Of a stretch of DNA of 45,339 bases, positions 8,987 through 18,662 are shown in pieces. Below the pieces are notes generated by a model, which was given only the letters and a program-made list of their open reading frames with translations, had not been told where the DNA came from and ran no database searches. Source of the stretch: Thalassolituus sp. (GTDB taxonomy: Bacteria > Pseudomonadota > Gammaproteobacteria > Pseudomonadales > Oceanobacteraceae); NCBI GenBank assembly GCA_006212115.1, contig PDUK01000019.1, forward strand, positions 1 to 45,339. Reading direction: 5' to 3'. Position numbers and translations under genes: made by a program. Numbering within the stretch: the first letter of the stretch is position 1; each line of letters begins with the position of its first letter.

Positions 8987-11245
8987 ATGACGGATCAGAT
9001 CAGTTATACCGATGACGGCGTCGAACGCCAGTCTCTGAAACAATATACCGAGAATGCGTACCTGAATTACTCTATGTACGTGATTCTCGACCGCGCATTG
9101 CCCCACGTCGGCGACGGTATGAAGCCCGTTCAGCGCCGTATTATCTACGCCATGAGCGAACTGGGGTTGAAGTCTACCGCCAAGTACAAAAAATCGGCTC
9201 GTACAGTGGGTGACGTGTTGGGTAAGTATCATCCTCACGGTGACAGTGCCTGTTACGAGGCCATGGTGTTGATGGCTCAGCCGTTCTCTTACCGCTACCC
9301 GCTGGTTGATGGCCAGGGGAACTGGGGGGCACCGGATGATCCCAAATCCTTCGCCGCCATGCGTTACACCGAAGCCAAGTTGTCACCATTCGCTGACGTA
9401 CTGCTCAGTGAGCTTGGTCAAGGGACGGTCGAATGGCAGCCTAACTTCGACGGCACGCTGGATGAACCCGCAACGCTGCCTGCGCGTTTGCCTACGGTCA
9501 TGTTGAATGGCACAACGGGCATCGCGGTGGGTATGGCTACCGACATCCCGCCACACAATGTTCGCGAAGTTACGTCGGCTTGTATCCGCTTGCTCGACGA
9601 ACCTAAGGCTGATATCGACGCGTTGTGTGAGCACGTGGTTGCGCCTGACTTCCCAACTGAAGCCGAAATCATCACCCCGCGGGACGATCTCCGTAAGATT
9701 TATCGCACCGGCAGGGGCAGCGTCAAAATGCGCGCGGTTTATCGCAAAGAAGACGGTGACATTGTGATTACCGCGCTGCCGCACCAGGTGTCTGGGGCCA
9801 AGATTCTTGAGCAGATTGCCGCGCAAATGCAGGCGAAGAAGTTACCACTGGTGACGGATCTGCGGGATGAGTCGGACCACGAAAACCCCACCCGCCTTGT
9901 TATCGTACCTAAATCCAACCGGGTCGATGCCGAGGCCGTTATGGCGCACTTGTTTGCGACCACGGATCTCGAGAAAAACTACCGTGTAAACATGAATGTC
10001 ATCGGTCTTGACGGTCGTCCACAGGTAAAAGACCTGAAGACTATGCTCAGTGAGTGGTTGGAATACCGCACCGGGACAGTGCGCCGCCGCCTGCAGCATC
10101 GACTCGACAAAGTGCTGGCACGTCTGCATATCCTCGAGGGTTTGTTGGTTGCCTTCCTCAATATTGATGAAGTCATCGACATTATCCGCACCGAAGATAA
10201 GCCAAAGCCGGTTCTGATGGCGCGTTTCGGGATTTCAGATATTCAGGCAGAGGCCATTCTGGAATTAAAACTGCGTCACCTGGCTAAGCTTGAAGAGATG
10301 AAAATTCGTGGCGAGCAGGATGAACTCGAGAAAGAGCGTGACATGCTCGAGAAAACGCTGGGCTCTGAACGCCGCATGAAAACGCTGATCAAGAAAGAGC
10401 TGACCGCCGACGCGGAACAGTATGGAGATGAGCGTCGCTCGCCGGTTGTGACTCGTGCTGAAGCCCGAGCTTTCAGCGAAACCGAGTTGATATCAGCAGA
10501 CCCTGTGACCGTTGTTCTGTCCCAGAAAGGTTGGGTCCGGGCAGCAAAAGGCCACGATGTAGATGGTGAGAATCTGAGTTACAAAGCGGGAGACAGTTAT
10601 CTGACTTCTGCGAAAGGTAAGTCCAACCAGAGCGTCATTTTCCTGGATAACACCGGGCGATCGTACAGCTTGCTGGCGCATACGCTACCGTCGGCACGAG
10701 GCCAGGGCGAGCCCCTGACAGGCAAGCTGAACCCACCTGCTGGTGGTCTGTTCACCAATGCACTGATGGGCAAAGACGATGAGCAGTACCTGCTGAGTAC
10801 CGACGCTGGCTATGGCTTTATCGGTACACTGGCCGATATGCAAAGCAAGAACAAAGCAGGCAAGACGTTAGTCACTGTGCCGAATAATGCGAAGGTATTG
10901 CCTCCTAAGTTGATCGATGAGCCAGAGAAAAGCTGGATTGCGGCCGTGAGTAACGAAGGGCGCATGCTCGTCTTCCCAGCAGCGGATCTGCCCCAGATGG
11001 CGCGGGGCAAAGGGAATAAGATGATAAATATCAATGCCGCCCGCGCCGCTGAGCGGGAAGAATTGATGGTCGCGACACTGGCCTTTAAAGAAGGCGACAC
11101 CTTGCTGGTGCATGCCGGGAAACGTCATCTGAAACTGAAGTTTGCCGACTTAGAGCATTATCAGGGCGAGCGTGGTCGCCGGGGTAACAAATTGCCTCGA
11201 GGGTTCCAGAACGTCGATTCAATGGAAATTCAGGCCGCCGAGTAA
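8987..11245 (+). CDS. parC: DNA topoisomerase IV subunit A
   Basis: DNA breakage and rejoining subunit of topoisomerase IV, partner of ParE. The 752-residue product matches E. coli ParC (752) along its length. The catalytic tyrosine is Tyr127 in [12 protein letters not shown]. The quinolone-resistance region reads [14 protein letters not shown] with Ser87 and Glu91, the residues usual in susceptible strains. The coiled-coil gate ([20 protein letters not shown]) and the C-terminal beta-pinwheel with [13 protein letters not shown] are present. The start reads [20 protein letters not shown]; the ribosome site is weak. It lies 57 bases after the c-di-GMP gene and converges with the lipoprotein gene. 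Confidence 0.97.
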   Translation: MTDQISYTDDGVERQSLKQYTENAYLNYSMYVILDRALPHVGDGMKPVQRRIIYAMSELGLKSTAKYKKSARTVGDVLGKYHPHGDSACYEAMVLMAQPFSYRYPLVDGQGNWGAPDDPKSFAAMRYTEAKLSPFADVLLSELGQGTVEWQPNFDGTLDEPATLPARLPTVMLNGTTGIAVGMATDIPPHNVREVTSACIRLLDEPKADIDALCEHVVAPDFPTEAEIITPRDDLRKIYRTGRGSVKMRAVYRKEDGDIVITALPHQVSGAKILEQIAAQMQAKKLPLVTDLRDESDHENPTRLVIVPKSNRVDAEAVMAHLFATTDLEKNYRVNMNVIGLDGRPQVKDLKTMLSEWLEYRTGTVRRRLQHRLDKVLARLHILEGLLVAFLNIDEVIDIIRTEDKPKPVLMARFGISDIQAEAILELKLRHLAKLEEMKIRGEQDELEKERDMLEKTLGSERRMKTLIKKELTADAEQYGDERRSPVVTRAEARAFSETELISADPVTVVLSQKGWVRAAKGHDVDGENLSYKAGDSYLTSAKGKSNQSVIFLDNTGRSYSLLAHTLPSARGQGEPLTGKLNPPAGGLFTNALMGKDDEQYLLSTDAGYGFIGTLADMQSKNKAGKTLVTVPNNAKVLPPKLIDEPEKSWIAAVSNEGRMLVFPAADLPQMARGKGNKMININAARAAEREELMVATLAFKEGDTLLVHAGKRHLKLKFADLEHYQGERGRRGNKLPRGFQNVDSMEIQAAE

Positions 11246-11272
11246 CCGGCCTGACCTATCTGCGTCGGTGGT

Positions 11273-11974
11273 TTACGGTGTATTCCCCGACGCGATCATC
11301 ACATCAGGCTGAGGTTCTGGGGTCAGTAGCTCAAGGACGTCCGACGACGCGACTGCATTCTGGGTGCCGGTTGTGCTGATGCGTGCGATTGCTGCGCACG
11401 TCTGCCCTAGTATCTTGTCTTCGCTGGCGTAGTTGTGGGTCTCACCCAACAGTGCGTTGATTTCTTCTCTGCTGAGCGCTTCCAGAGTTTGGGCGGAGCT
11501 GACTTTGTGTCCCTCAAAATACCCTTGTTGGTGGCTATCCCATGACCCATCCAGATTGCGGTCAAAACGCTGTAAGGTGCCGGTTAAGTGATCCTCATCG
11601 ACAGCGATATGAATGACTTCTGACTCGTTGTACGGCTTGAGTGCGTCGTTATCGGTAAAGCTGACCGCACCATGAAACGACGATGTGTCCCGATTTAGGC
11701 TCAGGTGCATATCGCCTGACTGACAATTGTGGAGCTTGTAAGTATTTCCGCCGGTTTCTTCGAGAACCACCAATTGTCGGCCGGTTTGCTGCGTCTGAAT
11801 GACTTCGCCAGCGGCGTTTGTTGTGTCTGAGATGATGCTACTGATGAACCAGACTCCCGCCGGAGAGGTATTCTCGTGGGTATGTTCGGCGTTCGTATTG
11901 TCACTCATGCAACCTGCCAGGCCGACGGTAAGCGACAGAACAAGCGAAGATAAGACAGAGCGTCTGGCTTTCAT
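11273..11974 (-). CDS. Putative lipoprotein of unknown function
   Basis: I do not recognise a family. The 233 residues begin MKARRSVLSSLVLSLTVGLAGC, a standard lipoprotein signal with lipobox L-A-G-Cys22, followed by a flexible NTNAEHTHENTS linker, so it is expected to be membrane-anchored on the periplasmic side. Beta-rich segments follow (GVWFISSIISDTTNAAGEVI; SFHGAVSFTDNDALK). The region HIAVDEDHLTGTLQRFDRNL has an Asp-rich loop (DRNLDGSWD) that could bind calcium. AAGGAG sits five bases before the ATG. It converges with parC across 27 bases. Confidence 0.75.
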   Translation of the reverse strand: MKARRSVLSSLVLSLTVGLAGCMSDNTNAEHTHENTSPAGVWFISSIISDTTNAAGEVIQTQQTGRQLVVLEETGGNTYKLHNCQSGDMHLSLNRDTSSFHGAVSFTDNDALKPYNESEVIHIAVDEDHLTGTLQRFDRNLDGSWDSHQQGYFEGHKVSSAQTLEALSREEINALLGETHNYASEDKILGQTCAAIARISTTGTQNAVASSDVLELLTPEPQPDVMIASGNTP

Positions 11975-12295
11975 AACAACTCCTTTTCTGAAGAATTCGC
12001 TGAATGGCTGATTACCATATCAAGCTACCTCTGAAAGAAAATGGGTGCTTAATGACAAACATATTAATTTGAGCAGGGGGTCACAGAACCCGCTTTAAAC
12101 TCTGCTGTTTCTGTCAAATTTGTCACAGACAAACCGACTGGCCTGCAACACACCCGACGACGGTAGCGCTCCGATAGCGCCTCTCGTTCTTTTGGGTGTG
12201 GGTAAATCTGTCCGGAAAAGATATGGGATCGTGGTAATCAAAGGCCTATGATTGTGCCGGCATGTTCTTAACAGACCCCATTCAAAGGAGTAAGC
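11975..12295. other. 321-base intergenic region, divergent
   Basis: It separates the lipoprotein (minus) from the alpha/beta hydrolase (plus) and must hold both promoters. I see an A/T-rich stretch near 12055-12070 and a short inverted repeat, TTTGTC-ACA-GACAAA at 12119-12133. There is no convincing -35/-10 pair, RNA gene or reading frame. Confidence 0.5.
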
Positions 12296-13234
12296 ATGAA
12301 ATTGGTCAAAATCGCTGCCGCAGTCGTTCTGGTGGCTGTCCTCGGCATCATGAGCGCCGTACTTTTCATTCCGGCAAAAACTGCTGAGTTTCTGGTCGAT
12401 GTAAAACGTTGCCTGGGTAACCTCGAAGAAAAAGAGATTGTTCTGCCGAGTGGTCTGAAATACGTATATCTGGAGTCAGATAACACCGACGCTGAGACGC
12501 TGGTACTCTTGCATGGTTTTGGTGCGGATAAAGATAACTTCACTGAGTCTGCTCCGTACCTGAAAGATTTCCACTTGATCATTCCTGATCATATTGGCTT
12601 TGGTGAGTCTTCTAAGCCGAAAACAGCCGATTATTCGCCGACTGCTCAGGCTAAGCGCTTACATGCGCTGTTCACCGAACTGAACCTTGAGCGAAAAATT
12701 CACATGGGCGGGAGCTCTATGGGTGGGCATATCGCCATGACTTACGCTGCTCTTTACCCAGCGGAAGTGAAAAGCCTGTGGTTGCTCGATCCGGGCGGTG
12801 TCTGGTCTGCTCCTGAGTCTGAAATGATGGAAATCATTGCAGAAACAGGCGTAAACCCACTGACGGCGAAAACAGAAAGCGAGTTCCGCGATGTGTTCGA
12901 TATGGTGATGAGTGAGCCGCCGTTTGTACCGGGCTTCGTACTCGATCAGATGGCTCAAAAGCGCATTGCTAACTTTGATCTCGAGCAGAACATCTTCGCG
13001 CAGATTAAAGCAGATAGCGTAGAAGAACGCGTAACAGGTATGGAAACACCGACCCTGCTCGTATGGGGCCTGGAAGATCGTGTTTTACACCATGGTGCGA
13101 CTGACGTACTCGAGCAGCTAATGCAGAACGTCACAACCATCAAGATGGAAGGTATTGGTCACCTGCCACAGCTTGAAGCGCCGAAAGAAACAGCTCAGGA
13201 CCTGAAGGACTTTATCCTGCTGTTGAATCAGTAA
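12296..13234 (+). CDS. Membrane-anchored alpha/beta hydrolase (lipase/esterase-like)
   Basis: Probable serine esterase or lipase held at the inner membrane by an N-terminal helix (LVKIAAAVVLVAVLGIMSAVLF). In 312 residues: oxyanion strand LVLLHGFGADKDNF, PDHIGFGESSKP, nucleophile elbow MGGSSMGGHIAM, acid in LLVWGLEDRVL and catalytic His in IEGIGHLPQLE-like sequence (here MEGIGHLPQLE). The layout is that of hydrolases related to Moraxella/Psychrobacter lipases; the substrate is not evident. AAAGGAG precedes the ATG by five bases, a strong ribosome site. It is apparently monocistronic: a palindrome and the speE promoter follow. Confidence 0.85.
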   Translation: MKLVKIAAAVVLVAVLGIMSAVLFIPAKTAEFLVDVKRCLGNLEEKEIVLPSGLKYVYLESDNTDAETLVLLHGFGADKDNFTESAPYLKDFHLIIPDHIGFGESSKPKTADYSPTAQAKRLHALFTELNLERKIHMGGSSMGGHIAMTYAALYPAEVKSLWLLDPGGVWSAPESEMMEIIAETGVNPLTAKTESEFRDVFDMVMSEPPFVPGFVLDQMAQKRIANFDLEQNIFAQIKADSVEERVTGMETPTLLVWGLEDRVLHHGATDVLEQLMQNVTTIKMEGIGHLPQLEAPKETAQDLKDFILLLNQ

Positions 13235-13246
13235 GATTTTCCTTCT

Positions 13247-13280
13247 CGCCGTGGTCAGTCTTGACCACGGCGGCTATACT
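13247..13280 (+). promoter_or_regulatory. Palindrome overlapping a predicted speE promoter
   Basis: CGCCGTGGTCA (13247-13257) and TGACCACGGCG (13262-13272) form a perfect 11-base stem with a GTCT loop. There is no T run. TATACT at 13275-13280 is a good -10, and TGGTCA at 13252-13257, inside the left arm, lies 17 bases before it as a 4/6 match to a -35. The repeat could end the hydrolase transcript, act as an operator for speE, or both. Confidence 0.5.
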
Positions 13281-13315
13281 CCCGCACCTTATTTCCTTAT
13301 CCGCAGGGCATTCTC

Positions 13316-14170
13316 ATGAGCGAGAACCAATTCGTCCGCGAGCGTCTCTATGACGACTACGCACAATCTTTCACAGTCAGTGATTTATTGTTTGAGGTGA
13401 AGACTGAACACCAGCACCTTGAGATCTTTGAAACACCCTTTCTGGGTCGTGTCATGCTGCTCGACGGTGTCGTTCAGACCACAGAAAAAGACGAGTTCAT
13501 CTACCACGAGATGATGGTTCATGTGCCCATGCTGGCGCACCCGAGCCCAAAGCGAGTATTGATCATCGGCGGCGGTGATGGCGGTATCCTGCGCGAGGTT
13601 CTGCGTCACAAAAATGTGGAGCACGTGACTCAGGTCGAGATCGACCAGAGCGTGATCGACATGTGTAAAGAGTACTTCCCGAAACATTCCGATGGCGCCT
13701 ACGACGACCCGAAAGCCAACATCGTGATCGCCGACGGTAAAGACTTCGTGGCTAATTGCACCGATAAATTCGACGTGATCATCTCTGATTCCACCGATCC
13801 GATCGGTCCCGGCGAAGTGTTGTTCACTTCTGACTTCTACGCCGATGAGAAGAAGTGCCTGAGTGAAGGCGGCATTATGGTGGCTCAGAACGGCGTGCCA
13901 TTTATGCAGGGCGATGAAGTGACGAACACCTACCAGCGCCTGAGCAAACTCTACAACGAAGCCAGTTTCTATGTGATGCCAGTGCCTACCTACGCGGGTG
14001 GCTTTATGACTTTGGCATGGGCGACTGATGATGAGTCCTTGCGTAAGCAGTCGGTAGAACAAATTCAGGTGCGTTACGACGCTGCTGGAATTGAAACTCG
14101 CTATTACAACCCAGAAGTGCACGTCGCCAGCTTCGCACTGCCAAATTACGTGAAGGTGCTGATGAAGTAA
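13316..14170 (+). CDS. speE: Spermidine synthase (polyamine aminopropyltransferase)
   Basis: Transfers an aminopropyl group from decarboxylated S-adenosylmethionine to putrescine. The 284-residue product matches E. coli SpeE (288) in length. Seen: HLEIFETPFLGRVMLLDGVV, the glycine-rich cofactor loop LIIGGGDGG (residues 83-90), the acidic ligand in VEID, and the catalytic Asp158 in IISDSTDPIGPGE. The C-terminal YNPEVHVASFALPNYVK is typical. No speD or speA neighbour is visible, so the supply of decarboxylated SAM must be encoded elsewhere. It is followed by a strong bidirectional terminator. Confidence 0.95.
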   Translation: MSENQFVRERLYDDYAQSFTVSDLLFEVKTEHQHLEIFETPFLGRVMLLDGVVQTTEKDEFIYHEMMVHVPMLAHPSPKRVLIIGGGDGGILREVLRHKNVEHVTQVEIDQSVIDMCKEYFPKHSDGAYDDPKANIVIADGKDFVANCTDKFDVIISDSTDPIGPGEVLFTSDFYADEKKCLSEGGIMVAQNGVPFMQGDEVTNTYQRLSKLYNEASFYVMPVPTYAGGFMTLAWATDDESLRKQSVEQIQVRYDAAGIETRYYNPEVHVASFALPNYVKVLMK

Positions 14171-14196
14171 GGCGTTTGCCAGTATTCATCTGAACT

Positions 14197-14236
14197 AAAA
14201 ACGCCCGCATTGGTTGATTCCAATGAGGGCGTTTTT
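14197..14236 (+). terminator. Terminator after speE
   Basis: A long stem pairs 14197-14213 with 14220-14236 around a six-base loop, with one G-A mismatch. AAAAACGCCC pairs with GGGCGTTTTT and CATTGG with CCAATG, ending in a T run. It separates speE from higBA. Confidence 0.9.
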
Positions 14237-14265
14237 TATTTACATCTGCCTAAAAGGCAACAGGC

Positions 14266-14294
14266 TTGTTGCGAGGTGCGCAACAGGCTACACT
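14266..14294 (+). promoter_or_regulatory. Predicted higBA promoter with operator repeat
   Basis: TTGTTG (14266-14271) and TACACT (14289-14294) are spaced 17 bases apart. The spacer holds a seven-base inverted repeat, TGTTGCG (14267-14273) and CGCAACA (14279-14285). Type II toxin-antitoxin operons are normally repressed by the antitoxin at such repeats. A start about seven bases after the -10 falls on the higB ATG (14301), so the transcript may be leaderless. Confidence 0.5.
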
Positions 14295-14300
14295 CTGCTC

Positions 14301-14579
14301 ATGATTAAATCATTCCGCCACAAAGGACTGAAGCGGTTTTACTCGACGGGCAGTACTTCGGGTATACAAGCAGAGCATGCGCGAAAGTTACGTATGCAGT
14401 TGGCTGCCTTAGATACCGCTACAGTTGTTGATGACATGGATATCCCTGGGTACAAACTTCATTCATTGAAGGGTAAAGCCGCAGGGCGCTGGTCGATACG
14501 GGTCAACGGCAATTGGCGTATTACTTTCGAGTTCAGAGACGGCAATGCCTATATTCTTGATTATGAGGATTATCACTGA
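14301..14579 (+). CDS. higB: HigB/RelE-family toxin
   Basis: Ribosome-dependent mRNA endoribonuclease toxin of a type II system. The 92 residues begin MIKSFRHKGLKRFYSTGSTS and end GNWRITFEFRDGNAYILDYE plus DYH, the standard signature of the plasmid-maintenance-killer branch of HigB. LKGKAAGRWSIRVNGNWRI carries the conserved basic residues. The ATG at 14301 gives the family's normal N-terminus. No ribosome site is visible upstream and the predicted promoter ends only six bases before it. It overlaps higA by one base (TGATG). Toxin-first order is normal for hig loci. Confidence 0.93.
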   Translation: MIKSFRHKGLKRFYSTGSTSGIQAEHARKLRMQLAALDTATVVDDMDIPGYKLHSLKGKAAGRWSIRVNGNWRITFEFRDGNAYILDYEDYH

Positions 14580-14872
14580 TGACAATGCATAACCCGCCTC
14601 ACCCGGGAGAGTTCATTCGTGAAGTGTATCTCGAACCAAATAACATCAGCTCACGTCAGTTGGCAGCTAGCCTTGCAGTGGCGCCATCGACACTATCGCG
14701 ATTACTGAAAGGTACCAGTGGTATAAGTCCTGAAATGGCGTTGAGGTTATCCAAAGTACTCGGACGAAGCCCCGAAAGCTGGTTGGCTATGCAAGACCAG
14801 TACGATTTATGGGTGGCACGGAACACGATCAATCTTGATGGCATAAAACCGATAGACTTCGAGGCCGCGTAA
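14579..14872 (+). CDS. higA: HigA-family antitoxin, XRE-type regulator
   Basis: Neutralises HigB and represses the operon. The 97 residues begin with the family hallmark NPPHPGEFIREVYLEP and contain a helix-turn-helix (SRQLAASLAVAPSTLSRLLK, residues 22-41), then MALRLSKVLGRSPESWLAMQ and DQYDLWVARN. Length and motifs fit VapI/HigA proteins. Translation is probably coupled to higB through the TGATG overlap. It ends 29 bases from the convergent waaA stop. The pair sits between speE and waaA, which have no functional link to it, so it is likely an acquired cassette. Confidence 0.93.
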   Translation: MTMHNPPHPGEFIREVYLEPNNISSRQLAASLAVAPSTLSRLLKGTSGISPEMALRLSKVLGRSPESWLAMQDQYDLWVARNTINLDGIKPIDFEAA

Positions 14873-14901
14873 CTCACCGGCCGTGGAAGGTGCTCTCGGC
14901 T

Positions 14902-16164
14902 CTAAAGCTGTTCTTTCACCAATTCCAACAACTGCGTCACCGCTCCCCGATTCGTCTCGACCACGTCCAAGCCATTCTTACCCATTGCCTCGCGGGCAGT
15001 GCTGTCCTTCAGCAAGCGAATTGCCTCTTTCTGCAATGCCGGCAGACTCTCGCAAACGGCCATAGCTCCGGCCTCCGAGAGTTCACTGACTATGCTGGTG
15101 AAGTTGATGTGATCAGCGCCGATCAGGGTGGCTTTACCGAGGGCTGCGGGTTCAATTGGGTTATGGCCGCCGCCGCCAGAATAAAGGCTTCCGCCCATTA
15201 CAACGACGTCGGCAGCGGCAAGCATATTCAGCATCTCGCCCATGGTGTCTGCAACGTAGATCTGAGTGTCGTCTGAAGCGGGGCCATTAGTTCGACGGTG
15301 GACACGCAGGTGACGACTGCGGGCTGCATTGGTTACCGGCTCAAAGCGTTCCGGGTGACGTGGAATCAGTAGCAGTAAAAGACCGGGGATGGCTTCTTCT
15401 AACGCAGGATAGATATCGAGCAACTGCTCGTCTTCGGTCGGATGACTTGAAGCGAGCGCCAGCACGGGACGACTCACACCCCATTGCTCGCGCAAAGCAG
15501 TACCGTTCTGGTGGCAACCCTCTGGCAGGGTGACATCAAATTTTACGCTGCCCGTAACCTTCAGGCGTCCGGTTGGAAGGCCCAGTTCGATAAAACGTTG
15601 GCCGTCAGTGGGATTTTGTACGGCAACGATATTAAGGCTATGCAGCATCGGACGAGTCAGAGCGGACACTTTTCCATAACCACGGGCGGATCGTTCTGAC
15701 ATGCGGGCATTGGCAAGTACGACGGGCAGATCATTCTGATCACAGCACGCCAGTAGATTGGGCCACAGCTCGGTTTCTATGATGACCAAAGCGCCGGGGC
15801 GAATATTCTTGATAAAACGATTGATGAAGGACGGCAGGTCATAGGGCAGGTACATATGAAATACTCGCTCGCCGAAGATGCGTTTGACCTGCTCCGAGCC
15901 GGTTGGGGTAGTACTGGTGATGATTACCGGGGTATCGGGGTTCTGCACCATGAACTGTTTTACAAATTGAGCAGCAGCGAGCGTTTCTCCGACGGAAACA
16001 GCGTGCACCCAAAGGCCGCCTGGGCGTGGTTGATGCGGTAAGAATCCGAAACGCTCAGCGATGCGCTGTCTGTAACCCGGGTTTGTGCGTCCACGCCACC
16101 AAAGACGGGCTACGATAATGGGTAAAAACAGGCTGTAGATCAGGGTGTAGAGGTGTCTTGCCAC
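14902..16164 (-). CDS. waaA: 3-deoxy-D-manno-octulosonic acid (Kdo) transferase
   Basis: Adds Kdo to lipid IV-A at the cytoplasmic face of the inner membrane, the first step of LPS core assembly. The 420-residue GT-B enzyme begins with an anchor helix ([18 protein letters not shown]). It keeps the catalytic Glu60 in [16 protein letters not shown], plus [36 protein letters not shown] and the nucleotide-site region [17 protein letters not shown] at 16164 gives the expected N-terminus; no clear ribosome site is present. It is divergent from hldE, placing Kdo and heptose genes back to back. Confidence 0.95.
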   Translation of the reverse strand: MARHLYTLIYSLFLPIIVARLWWRGRTNPGYRQRIAERFGFLPHQPRPGGLWVHAVSVGETLAAAQFVKQFMVQNPDTPVIITSTTPTGSEQVKRIFGERVFHMYLPYDLPSFINRFIKNIRPGALVIIETELWPNLLACCDQNDLPVVLANARMSERSARGYGKVSALTRPMLHSLNIVAVQNPTDGQRFIELGLPTGRLKVTGSVKFDVTLPEGCHQNGTALREQWGVSRPVLALASSHPTEDEQLLDIYPALEEAIPGLLLLLIPRHPERFEPVTNAARSRHLRVHRRTNGPASDDTQIYVADTMGEMLNMLAAADVVVMGGSLYSGGGGHNPIEPAALGKATLIGADHINFTSIVSELSEAGAMAVCESLPALQKEAIRLLKDSTAREAMGKNGLDVVETNRGAVTQLLELVKEQL

Positions 16165-16263
16165 AGTGCGTCCGGGTGCAGAATGTCGGGCCCGGATAGT
16201 AGCACAATTAAGAAGTCGCCTATGATAAACTGCGCGCTTTCTGATCTACCGGCGAATCTCCTG

Positions 16264-17694
16264 ATGGATGTAACTATCCCTGATTTTCACAATGCCCGGG
16301 TACTGGTATTCGGCGACATCATGCTCGACCGTTACTGGGGTGGCCCGACCTCTCGTATTTCTCCTGAAGCCCCCGTGCCTGTCGTTAAGATTCAGGATAC
16401 AGAAAACCGTGCGGGCGGCGCAGGGAACGTGGCGTTGAATATTGCGGTGCTTGGTGGTCAGGTCGACCTGCTTGGCATTACCGGTCAGGATGACAACGCT
16501 GCTTTGCTTGAAGGCCTGCTGCAGGATGCCGGTGTTACCTGCGATTTTCAGAAGCACGAGACCCATCCGACCATTACCAAGCTGCGGATTATCAGCCGTC
16601 AGCAGCAGCTGATTCGCCTCGACTTTGAAGATGCTTTCCACGCTGTGGATATCTCAGCATCCAAAGCGTCGTTTGAAGCCCGCTTGAAAGATACAGGTGT
16701 GGTTATTCTGTCGGACTACGGTAAAGGGTCGCTAGCCGATCCTCAGCCTCTGATTCAGGCAGCGAAAGCGCAAGATGTTCCCGTTTTGGTTGATCCGAAG
16801 GGCACAGACTTTGAAAAGTACCGTGGCGCGACTTTGATTACGCCAAACCTCAGTGAATTCGAAGCCGTCGTCGGCCCGGCCCAGTCAGATGAAGAATTGG
16901 TAACGAAAGCCCACGCCTTAGTCGAAGAGTTCGACCTCGAAGGCGTGTTGGTTACCCGCAGCGAAAAGGGTATGACCCTGGTGCGCCGCGACGCAGAGCC
17001 TTTTCATCTTCCGACCCGCGCGCGTGAGGTCTACGATGTGACCGGTGCCGGTGACACTGTGATTTCTGTCCTGGCTGCATCGCTTGCAGCCGGTGCAGGC
17101 TTTGAGGAAGCGACTTTACTGGCCAATACTGCTGCTGGCATTGTCGTCGGCAAGCTGGGTACCGCTACCTCCTCAACGGAAGAACTGCGCCGTGAGCTGC
17201 GCCAGGACAGCCAGCAGGGTGCTGGCTTGTTTGACGAAGACTCGCTGATGTTGCTGGTGGAAGAGGCCCGTGAACGTGGCGAAACATTGGTGATGACTAA
17301 CGGTTGTTTCGACATTATTCATCCGGGTCATGTGCAGTATCTGAAAGAAGCCAAAGCATTGGGTGACCGCCTTTTGGTCGCGGTGAACTCAGACGAGTCT
17401 GTGTCACGGCTGAAGGGGCCAAGCCGTCCAGTGAATCCGATTGATCACCGAATGGCGGTATTATCCGGGCTGGAGAGCGTCGATTGGGTTGTCCCTTTCT
17501 CTGAAGATACTCCCGAACGTCTGATATGCCGGGTACTGCCTGATATTCTCGTAAAGGGCGGAGACTATACGGTTGAACAAATAGCCGGTGGTGGCTGTGT
17601 ACAGAACAACGGCGGAGAGGTCATCATCCTCAGTTTCAAAGACAACTGCTCTACGTCAGCCATCGTTAAACGAATTCAGGAGACAAGTGAATGA
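16264..17694 (+). CDS. hldE: Bifunctional heptose-7-phosphate kinase / heptose-1-phosphate adenylyltransferase
   Basis: Makes ADP-D-glycero-D-manno-heptose for LPS inner core. The 476 residues contain a ribokinase-like kinase domain (about 1-315: [20 protein letters not shown], and [14 protein letters not shown] with the catalytic Asp) and a nucleotidyltransferase domain (about 340-476: [40 protein letters not shown]). I chose the ATG at 16264 because [18 protein letters not shown] matches the E. coli start and length (477). An upstream in-frame ATG at 16222 would add 14 unconserved residues. TATGAT at 16221-16226 is a possible -10. It overlaps hldD by four bases (ATGA). Confidence 0.95.
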   Translation: MDVTIPDFHNARVLVFGDIMLDRYWGGPTSRISPEAPVPVVKIQDTENRAGGAGNVALNIAVLGGQVDLLGITGQDDNAALLEGLLQDAGVTCDFQKHETHPTITKLRIISRQQQLIRLDFEDAFHAVDISASKASFEARLKDTGVVILSDYGKGSLADPQPLIQAAKAQDVPVLVDPKGTDFEKYRGATLITPNLSEFEAVVGPAQSDEELVTKAHALVEEFDLEGVLVTRSEKGMTLVRRDAEPFHLPTRAREVYDVTGAGDTVISVLAASLAAGAGFEEATLLANTAAGIVVGKLGTATSSTEELRRELRQDSQQGAGLFDEDSLMLLVEEARERGETLVMTNGCFDIIHPGHVQYLKEAKALGDRLLVAVNSDESVSRLKGPSRPVNPIDHRMAVLSGLESVDWVVPFSEDTPERLICRVLPDILVKGGDYTVEQIAGGGCVQNNGGEVIILSFKDNCSTSAIVKRIQETSE

Positions 17695-18662
17695 TTATTG
17701 TCACAGGCGGCGCCGGTTTTATCGGCAGTAACATCGTTAAGGCACTGAACGATCAGGGTCGCACCGACATCATCGTCGTTGATGACCTGACGGACGGTCG
17801 TCAGTTCTACAATATCAGCGACTGCGATATTGCCGATTATCTCGACAAGCATGATTTCCTGCAGCGGGTTGAGCTGGACGATGGCTTGCTGGATGACGTA
17901 GAAGCCATCTTTCACGAAGGTGCCTGTTCCTCGACCACAGAGTGGGACGGCAAATTCATGATGGAGAACAACTACGAGTACTCCAAAATTCTGCTGCATG
18001 CTTGCCTGGAGAAAGGCATCCCTTATCTGTATGCCTCCAGTGCATCCGTCTATGGCGGCAGTGACGTCTTCAAAGAAGAGCGCGTTCATGAGAAACCGCT
18101 CAACGTATACGGCTACTCCAAGTGGCAATTCGACCAGTACGTACGCCAGTTGCAGCGCAGCTACCCGAACGATACGTTCCCGAGTCAGGTGGTTGGTTTC
18201 CGTTACTTCAACGTTTACGGCCCACGCGAACAGCACAAAGGGTCTATGTCGTCAGTAGCGTTCCACTTCAATAATCAGATTAAAGACGCAGGCGTCTGCA
18301 AGTTATTTGGCGAGACTGAAGGTTGGGGGGCTGGCGAGCAGCGCCGCGATTTCGTTTATGTCGGTGATGTCGTGAAAGTGAATCTGTGGTTCTGGCAAGA
18401 GAAAGCGGCGTCAGGTATCTACAACTTGGGTACTGGGAAGTGTCAGAGCTTTAATGACGTTGCGGATGCCGTTGTCGCTTGGCATGGTGCGAAAGGAACG
18501 CAGGGCGAAAAAGAGTACATTCCGTTCCCGGATCATCTGAAGGGTGCGTATCAGAGCTTTACCGAAGCGGACATCAGTAACCTGCGAGCGGCTGGCTACG
18601 CGGATGATTTCTTCACGGTAGAGCAGGGCGTGAATGCGTATCTGGATTGGCTGAATGGCTGA
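17691..18662 (+). CDS. hldD: ADP-L-glycero-D-manno-heptose-6-epimerase
   Basis: Converts ADP-D,D-heptose to ADP-L,D-heptose, the precursor used by the LPS heptosyltransferases. Extended SDR protein of 323 residues with the NADP-binding GGAGFIGSN (6-14), [27 protein letters not shown] and the catalytic pair Tyr140/Lys144 in [12 protein letters not shown], at the same numbering as in E. coli. [17 protein letters not shown] and [13 protein letters not shown] complete the family pattern. Its ATGA overlap with hldE and eight-base overlap with lpxL indicate one transcript. Confidence 0.96.
   Translation: MIIVTGGAGFIGSNIVKALNDQGRTDIIVVDDLTDGRQFYNISDCDIADYLDKHDFLQRVELDDGLLDDVEAIFHEGACSSTTEWDGKFMMENNYEYSKILLHACLEKGIPYLYASSASVYGGSDVFKEERVHEKPLNVYGYSKWQFDQYVRQLQRSYPNDTFPSQVVGFRYFNVYGPREQHKGSMSSVAFHFNNQIKDAGVCKLFGETEGWGAGEQRRDFVYVGDVVKVNLWFWQEKAASGIYNLGTGKCQSFNDVADAVVAWHGAKGTQGEKEYIPFPDHLKGAYQSFTEADISNLRAAGYADDFFTVEQGVNAYLDWLNG

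Noticed and set aside
8987..9260. Quinolone-resistance mutation in parC
   Set aside because: The Ser87 and Glu91 positions carry the usual susceptible residues.
12119..12133. Inverted repeat TTTGTC-ACA-GACAAA in the 321-base gap
   Set aside because: Only six bases per arm and not placed relative to a convincing promoter; it may be chance.
13385..14122. A 245-codon open frame antisense to speE
   Set aside because: It is the exact mirror of a well-conserved enzyme gene, has no ribosome site or family resemblance, and its His/Val-rich composition is typical of shadow frames.
14266..14872. Insertion-sequence or attachment-site repeats around higBA
   Set aside because: No transposase, no terminal inverted repeats and no target-site duplication are visible at the edges of the cassette.
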